Shown: positions 7,601 to 10,559 of the stretch, piece after piece
Position numbering within the stretch: the stretch's first letter is position 1
Layout of the letters: the number at the start of each line of letters is the position of its first letter
The notes under the pieces: generated by a model
Told to the model about the DNA's origin: nothing
What the model saw: the letters and a program-made list of their open reading frames with translations, nothing else
Databases searched by the model: none
Translations under genes and position numbers: made by a program
Assembly: GCA_003573635.1 (NCBI GenBank)
Contig: QUTJ01031259.1
Span: 1 to 10,559 of the forward strand
DNA from: Goniomonas avonlea
Lineage: Eukaryota > Cryptophyceae > Goniomonadida > Goniomonadaceae
Reading direction: 5' to 3'
Length of the DNA: 10,559 bases

Positions 7601-10445
7601 CTGCCTGGCCCTGCCCTTCGCCGTCAACCTCACTCTCACTCTCACTCTTACTCTCAGCCCACCGTTCTGACGTTAACCTCTGTGCCAGGATGTGACGGTG
7701 GAGGATGTCAAGGTCCAAGTGTGCCTCTATGTCTTCGACATGATCTTTCTCAATGGAGAGGTAGGATGTATTCTGATACAGGATTGGTCAAACGGGTTGT
7801 TACACCCGTTGAGGGTCATTGGCGATTGTGTAGTTCGGCCTGTCGCCCCCTTGAGGGGGGAACCAAGTGAGGGAGTAGGGTGAGTGATCAGAGTGGAATG
7901 TCTGAGGAAGGGAGGTTGAGAGTATCACCTTGACACCGCAAGTTGCAATTGGATTGTCTCGTATGGTCGCACTCAACATGAGCGAGCTTTTGGTTGCACT
8001 CACGCCAGCGAGCTCGAATGTCTGGAGAAGACGCCGGTACTGACTTGGAACACAGTCGTTGCTCAAGGAGTCGTTCGCCACTCGTCGCTCCAAGATGTAC
8101 GAGTCCGTCCAGGAGATCGAAGGGCGATGCATGTATGCAAAGCACATGGATGCCTCGGAGACTGAGGACATTTTGGTGAGGCTCTCGACTGCACCCAATC
8201 CTCGCTCTTCCTCTCAGAGAACTCAACACGGCGGATGACACATCGGCTAGCTCCGACCCCCTTGCCGCAGTGGATTGCAATCCGAGAGGGGATTGGTGGG
8301 GTTGGTGACAGGCGCACGAGAGGGAGGGAGAGAGGGAGAGAGAGGGAGAGAGAGGGGGGGGGGGGGGGGCAAGAGCGGGCGAGAGAGTTCGACTGAGAGC
8401 GGAGACAGAGACAGAGACAGAGACAGAGACAGAGACAGATCAGTCATGCTGGCTCACCAACACTCGTGGCGTGCACCAACCTCGCCGCTGCAGGAATTCT
8501 TGAACCTGGCCGTTACCGACCGGTGCGAAGGGCTGATGGTCAAGACTCTCGAGGGTGGCTCTGCCACCTACCAGCCTGACAAGCGATCCCACAAGTGGCT
8601 CAAGGTCTGTCGACCCTCCGAAGTTGCACGGCTGCACCCGTTGGCTTGACAATCTGTGTTTGTTTCCCCTCTTCTTTCTGTGATGGTGGTGTGGTGCAGC
8701 ATCCTCGATCTGCCATCTGATTATCCGACATGACACGACATGACGCGGCATGACACGACAAGCCACCACATGACCGATCCGGGTGCGTGTTGATCACGCT
8801 CCCCCAGGTCAAGAAGGATTACCTCGCCGGCATGACAGATTCGTTTGACCTCGTTCCGATTGCCGGCTACCGCGGGAAAGGCAAGCGCGCTGGCGTGTTC
8901 GGTGCCTACCTGCTGGCTTGTTACAACCCCGACGACGAAGAGTTCCAGAGCATCTGCAAGGTTCGTAGGCGTGGCCTCTCTCCCTCTGTGCTTGTCCGCG
9001 CTGCTGGTTGGAATCCTCCCTCCCTTTCCCTCTTCCCCTCTCCCCTCTCCCTCGCTCCTCTAATCTGAATCTGATGCGGAGATCAAGATGCATTAGGGAC
9101 AAGCTGCCCGTGCAATCTGTTTGAAGAAGTTGTCGCTTTGTGGTGTAATCCGTTCGTCAGTGCTGACAAGCCCCGAAAAGCCTAATGGCTTGTCATGTTC
9201 GGTTTGACTCTGACCCAAGCCCCTCGCAGCTTGGCACAGGCTTTTCAGATGAGCAGCTGTCCGAGTTCACTAAGACGTTGGAAAAGTCCGAGATTCCAGC
9301 GCCAAGGTGTGTGTTTGGGTAAACATGTGCTGCCCCTCCCCTCCCCCGCGATCACCTTTTTCTCTCTTTTTTTCCCCTCTCTCCCTCCCTTCCTCTCTCC
9401 CTCCCTCTCTCCATCCACTTTGCCAGCTTCTGCCTCAGATATAACCTGACACAGCACGCCTCGCACGCCACGTTATCACACATCTCGTCGCATGTCGCGC
9501 TCCCATATCACTTCGCCTCTGGTTAGCAGGCGATCTCCGCGGCTGTCTCCGCGGCTGTTTAGAGCGATCTAGGGATCTGATGCACACAGCGACAGTTTTG
9601 TAATCAATTGAGATTATGATCACTCTCCGTTTGGCATCAATGAACATCTTTTGAAAGATCACGAGAGCGAGCGAGCGAGCTGATACGGCGGCTGGCACAG
9701 GAGACCGCACCAGTAACGCAAGCTCACACCCTACTACTCCTGGGCCGACGCCCCCAACGCAACAGTAACGCAACCTCACAGAGAGACCTGTATCCATCCA
9801 GACAGACAGAGACACAGGGGGAGAGATAGGAACGAACACGGGAGAGTGCTGGTTGTGCGGTAGCACCGAATCGCCCAGGCCGCAGCACCCTTGCGACACT
9901 TTTGTAATCAATTGAGATTATGATCATTTTCCGTTTGTAATCAATGACTATAACATCTTTTGATTGAACGCCACAGACCCTACTACTCCTGGGCCGACGC
10001 CCCCAACGCAACAGTAACGCAACCTCACAGAGAGACCTGTATCCATCCAGACAGACAGAGACACAGGGGGAGAGATAGGAACGAACACGGGAGAGTGCTG
10101 GTTGTGCGGTAGCACCGAATCGCCCAGGCCGCAGCACCCTTGCGACACTTTTGTAATCAATTGAGATTATGATCATTTTCCGTTTGTAATCAATGACTAT
10201 AACATCTTTTGATTGAACGCCACAGACCCTACTACTCCTGGGCCGACGTCCCCAACCACCGCCCAGACGTGTGGTTCGAGCCGACCGTCGTGTGGGAAAT
10301 CATGGCTGCCGACTTGTCGATCTCTCCCGTCCACAAAGCTGCTGCTGGTGAGGTGCACCCCGAGAAGGGCGTGGGCCTTCGGTTCCCTCGGCTTGTCCGT
10401 GTCCGTGAGGACAAGAAGCCGGAGGATGCGACAACTGCGGAACAG
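3703..10445 (+). CDS. LIG1: DNA ligase I, ATP-dependent (3' end outside window)
   Basis: Seals nicks between Okazaki fragments and in repair in the nucleus, using ATP through a ligase-AMP intermediate. Twenty-three exons join in phase to 2604 nt, 868 codons: 3703-3715, 3756-3804, 3850-4061, 4108-4182, 4230-4388, 4438-4654, 4704-4832, 4877-4973, 5146-5286, 5582-5683, 5752-5838, 5969-6050, 6321-6411, 6732-6805, 6891-7006, 7235-7330, 7445-7555, 7689-7760, 8056-8175, 8494-8604, 8808-8960, 9230-9306, 10226-10445. Order: PIP box QRGIASFF (17-24), disordered Lys/Ala/Glu-rich region, DNA-binding domain (about 253-505), adenylation domain with EYKYDGER (K541 takes the AMP), FSRSAEDN (560-567), [16 protein letters not shown] (693-698) and KVKKDY (718-723), then OB fold with [12 protein letters not shown] (846-857). 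All catalytic motifs look intact. Human LIG1 has 919 residues, so only a short tail should be missing after the donor at 10446. Least certain are junctions 1, 3, 6 and 7 and the short first exon. Confidence 0.96.
4833..4876 (+). other. Ligase intron 7 (44 nt) flanked by AGGTTG direct repeats
   Basis: The sequence AGGTTG occurs at both ends (4831-4836 and 4875-4880). Removing GTTGGT...CCCAG gives AAG AGG TTG AAA, matching RLK in the family. The stronger-looking donor GTGAGC three codons' reach downstream (4837) would need a non-AG acceptor to give the same message, so the GT-AG reading with a weak donor is preferred. The AGGT duplication at both splice sites is the footprint expected of intron gain by short tandem duplication. 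Confidence 0.65.
5448..5549. repeat. 23-bp inverted repeat (foldback) in ligase intron 9
   Basis: Left arm 5448-5470 and right arm 5527-5549 are reverse complements at 21 of 23 positions, separated by 56 nt. The interior adds TCATATGATT (5469-5478) against AATCATGA and the palindrome GACAATTGTC. The right arm ends 32 nt before the exon 10 acceptor. It could be a small foldback element or an intronic RNA hairpin. I see no clear target-site duplication. Confidence 0.75.
6127..6213 (+). repeat. Purine-rich tract with a 12-G run in ligase intron 12
   Basis: About 85 nt almost entirely of G and A on the sense strand, including an uninterrupted run of 12 G (6163-6174). The rest of the 270-nt intron 12 (6051-6320) shows nothing gene-like. 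Such mirror-like purine tracts can form triplexes or G-quadruplexes; the sequence alone does not show that this one does. Confidence 0.85.
6461..6658. mobile_element. MITE-like element with 40-bp terminal inverted repeats, in ligase intron 13
   Basis: Left terminal repeat 6461-6500 and right terminal repeat 6619-6658 are reverse complements at 37 of 40 positions, starting AACTGCACCGGTGGCC. The element is 198 bp and has no coding capacity. The interior carries repeated TAGCGA/TCGCTA words, including TGTAGCGATTCGCTACA (6568-6584) and TGTCGCGACA. Flanks GAGCT (left) and GATCT (right) agree at 4 of 5 bases and could be a decayed target-site duplication. The features fit a non-autonomous DNA transposon (MITE); I do not recognise the superfamily. 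It lies wholly inside the 320-nt intron 13 (6412-6731), so the ligase reading frame is unaffected. Confidence 0.85.
7791..7859 (+). repeat. Two short hairpins in ligase intron 18
   Basis: AACGGGT (7791-7797) and ACCCGTT (7804-7810) form a perfect 7-bp stem with a 6-nt loop. CCCCC, TTGA, GGGGG (7846-7859) forms a second stem. Both lie in the 295-nt intron 18 (7761-8055), which otherwise shows no gene. Confidence 0.5.
8317..8439 (+). repeat. Compound low-complexity block in ligase intron 19
   Basis: A (GAGAGG)n-like stretch leads into 16 consecutive G (8354-8369), then a hexamer array of about six ACAGAG units (8403-8438). The block ends about 55 nt before the exon 20 acceptor at 8493. The 318-nt intron holds nothing else recognisable. 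Confidence 0.9.
8726..8760 (+). repeat. 10-bp tandem repeat CGACATGACA in ligase intron 20
   Basis: Three and a half copies of a decamer: CGACATGACA, CGACATGACG, CGGCATGACA, CGACA. It lies in the 203-nt intron 20 (8605-8807), about 47 nt before the acceptor. Confidence 0.85.
9164..9195. repeat. 9-bp inverted repeat in ligase intron 21
   Basis: TGACAAGCC (9164-9172) and GGCTTGTCA (9187-9195) are perfect reverse complements with a 14-nt spacer. They lie 34 nt upstream of the exon 22 acceptor (9229). The 5' part of this 269-nt intron is a C/T-rich tract (about 9012-9060). Confidence 0.55.
9307..10225 (+). other. Ligase intron 22 (919 nt), the longest intron
   Basis: It joins exon 22 ([20 protein letters not shown], ending AG) to exon 23 (A CCC TAC TAC), restoring PAPRPYYSW, equivalent to SPRPYVRID in human LIG1. 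In order it holds a polypyrimidine tract (about 9330-9412), a perfect 12-bp tandem pair TCTCCGCGGCTG (9534-9557), a diverged repeat copy starting at 9589, GAGC repeats (about 9663-9681), and two identical 249-bp units. The pyrimidine tract is about 800 nt from the acceptor in use, so it cannot serve that acceptor. Confidence 0.85.
9589..9727 (+). repeat. Diverged, rearranged copy of the intron 22 repeat
   Basis: Starting GCGACAGTTTTGTAATCAATTGAGATTATGATCA, this matches the 3' part of the 249-bp unit (from 9893 and from 10142), with substitutions and about 55 extra bases containing GAGC repeats. It ends GTAACGCAAGCTCAC, a variant of a word found inside each perfect unit (about 9764 and 10013). 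The CACAG acceptor of the perfect copies is CTCAC here, so this copy has no splice site before the exon-like words at 9728. Confidence 0.75.
9728..10256 (+). repeat. Perfect 249-bp tandem duplication spanning the exon 23 splice acceptor
   Basis: Units 9728-9976 and 9977-10225 read as identical base for base. A third partial copy (10226-10256) is the real start of exon 23, with one difference (GACGCC in the repeats, GACGTC in the exon). Each full unit therefore starts with about 31 bases of exon 23 sequence and ends with the branch-site and acceptor region TTTTGATTGAACGCCACAG. The unit also contains TTTGTAATCAAT twice. Confidence 0.95.
10226..10445 (+). other. Ligase I exon 23: end of OB fold
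   Basis: Encodes [37 protein letters not shown], and motif VI region [20 protein letters not shown], ending ATTAEQ at CAG 10443-10445. A GTTCGA donor follows. In human LIG1 the equivalent point (ATTSAQ) is about 30 residues from the C-terminus, so one short exon beyond the window should finish the gene. Confidence 0.93.
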
Positions 10446-10464
10446 GTTCGAGCTCTGCCACCGC

Positions 10465-10500
10465 TCCCTCCCTCACTCGCCCACTCTCTCCTCTCTCTCG

Positions 10501-10559
<59 letters not shown>
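10465..10559. repeat. (CT)n microsatellite at window edge, ligase intron 23
   Basis: A C/T-only tract, mostly CT dinucleotides, fills the visible part of intron 23 to the end of the window. Together with the (GA)n tract at position 1, the window is bounded on both sides by dinucleotide repeats. Confidence 0.95.

Larger units (their letters stand above)
6891..8960 (+). other. Ligase I adenylation domain and start of OB fold (exons 15-21)
   Basis: Exon 15 carries [14 protein letters not shown] and EYKYDGER with the AMP-accepting K541. Exon 16 carries [17 protein letters not shown]. Exon 17 has [10 protein letters not shown] and [12 protein letters not shown]. Exon 18 has [16 protein letters not shown], exon 19 [14 protein letters not shown], and exon 20 [27 protein letters not shown]. 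Exon 21 starts VKKDY (motif V) and opens the OB fold with [16 protein letters not shown]. All junctions from 15 to 21 are phase 0. Introns 15-20 are 228, 114, 133, 295, 318 and 203 nt, much longer than in the 5' half of the gene. Confidence 0.93.

Noticed and set aside
8275-8649. A plus-strand ORF that runs through intron 19 into ligase exon 20
   Set aside because: The upstream half is low-complexity RGEGGGE/RD repeats from the microsatellite; the homologous part starts exactly after the CAG at 8493.
9728-9760. A possible extra coding exon at the first repeat unit
   Set aside because: The preceding bases are CTCAC, not an AG acceptor, and the downstream frame has no ligase homology beyond the copied ~31 bases.
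9724-10176. A 150-codon minus-strand ORF with an internally repeated protein sequence
   Set aside because: The repeat is only the shadow of the 249-bp DNA duplication in ligase intron 22; both copies are identical at DNA level, with no sign of protein-level selection.
9589-10225. CRISPR-like array or satellite DNA
   Set aside because: There are two perfect units and one diverged copy, of 249 bp, with no short repeats separated by unique spacers, in a eukaryotic intron.

Overview
The window is nuclear DNA from an intron-rich microbial eukaryote. It carries three protein-coding genes cut by 34 complete GT-AG introns plus the donor of one more. Many introns are only 42-55 nt, often with GTGAGY or GTGCGY donors and a CTGAC/CTAAC-like branch site just before the acceptor. 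GC-rich coding sequence, tiny introns and many purine/pyrimidine microsatellites would fit an early-diverging fungus or a protist, but I cannot place the lineage from sequence alone. All gene models were built by hand, by joining homologous peptide blocks across GT-AG junctions with reading phase checked.

Layout: (1) 1-140 is a (GA)n microsatellite at the window edge. (2) 1-1402, minus strand, is a seven-exon DUF72 (YecE-like) gene whose 3' end runs into that microsatellite. (3) 1403-1702 is a spacer holding the DUF72 5' flank and the dyskerin 3' flank. (4) 1703-3501, minus strand, is a complete seven-exon dyskerin/Cbf5 gene of 480 codons. (5) 3502-3702 is a compact divergent promoter with two short palindromes and an upstream ORF. 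(6) 3703-10445, plus strand, is DNA ligase I: 23 exons and 868 codons visible, with only the extreme C-terminus missing. (7) The last ~100 bp is a (CT)n microsatellite inside ligase intron 23.

The first seven ligase introns are 40-49 nt. Later ones reach 919 nt and hold repeats: a 198-bp MITE-like element with 40-bp terminal inverted repeats (intron 13), a 23-bp inverted repeat (intron 9), G-runs and short tandem repeats, and in intron 22 a perfect 249-bp tandem duplication that includes the 3' splice site and first ~31 bases of exon 23.

Dyskerin (H/ACA RNP pseudouridine synthase, ribosome biogenesis and telomerase) and ligase I (Okazaki fragment joining) are housekeeping genes of growing cells and share a 201-bp divergent promoter, so co-regulation is plausible. 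I found no previously undescribed multi-gene system. The new material is in intron content and splice architecture.
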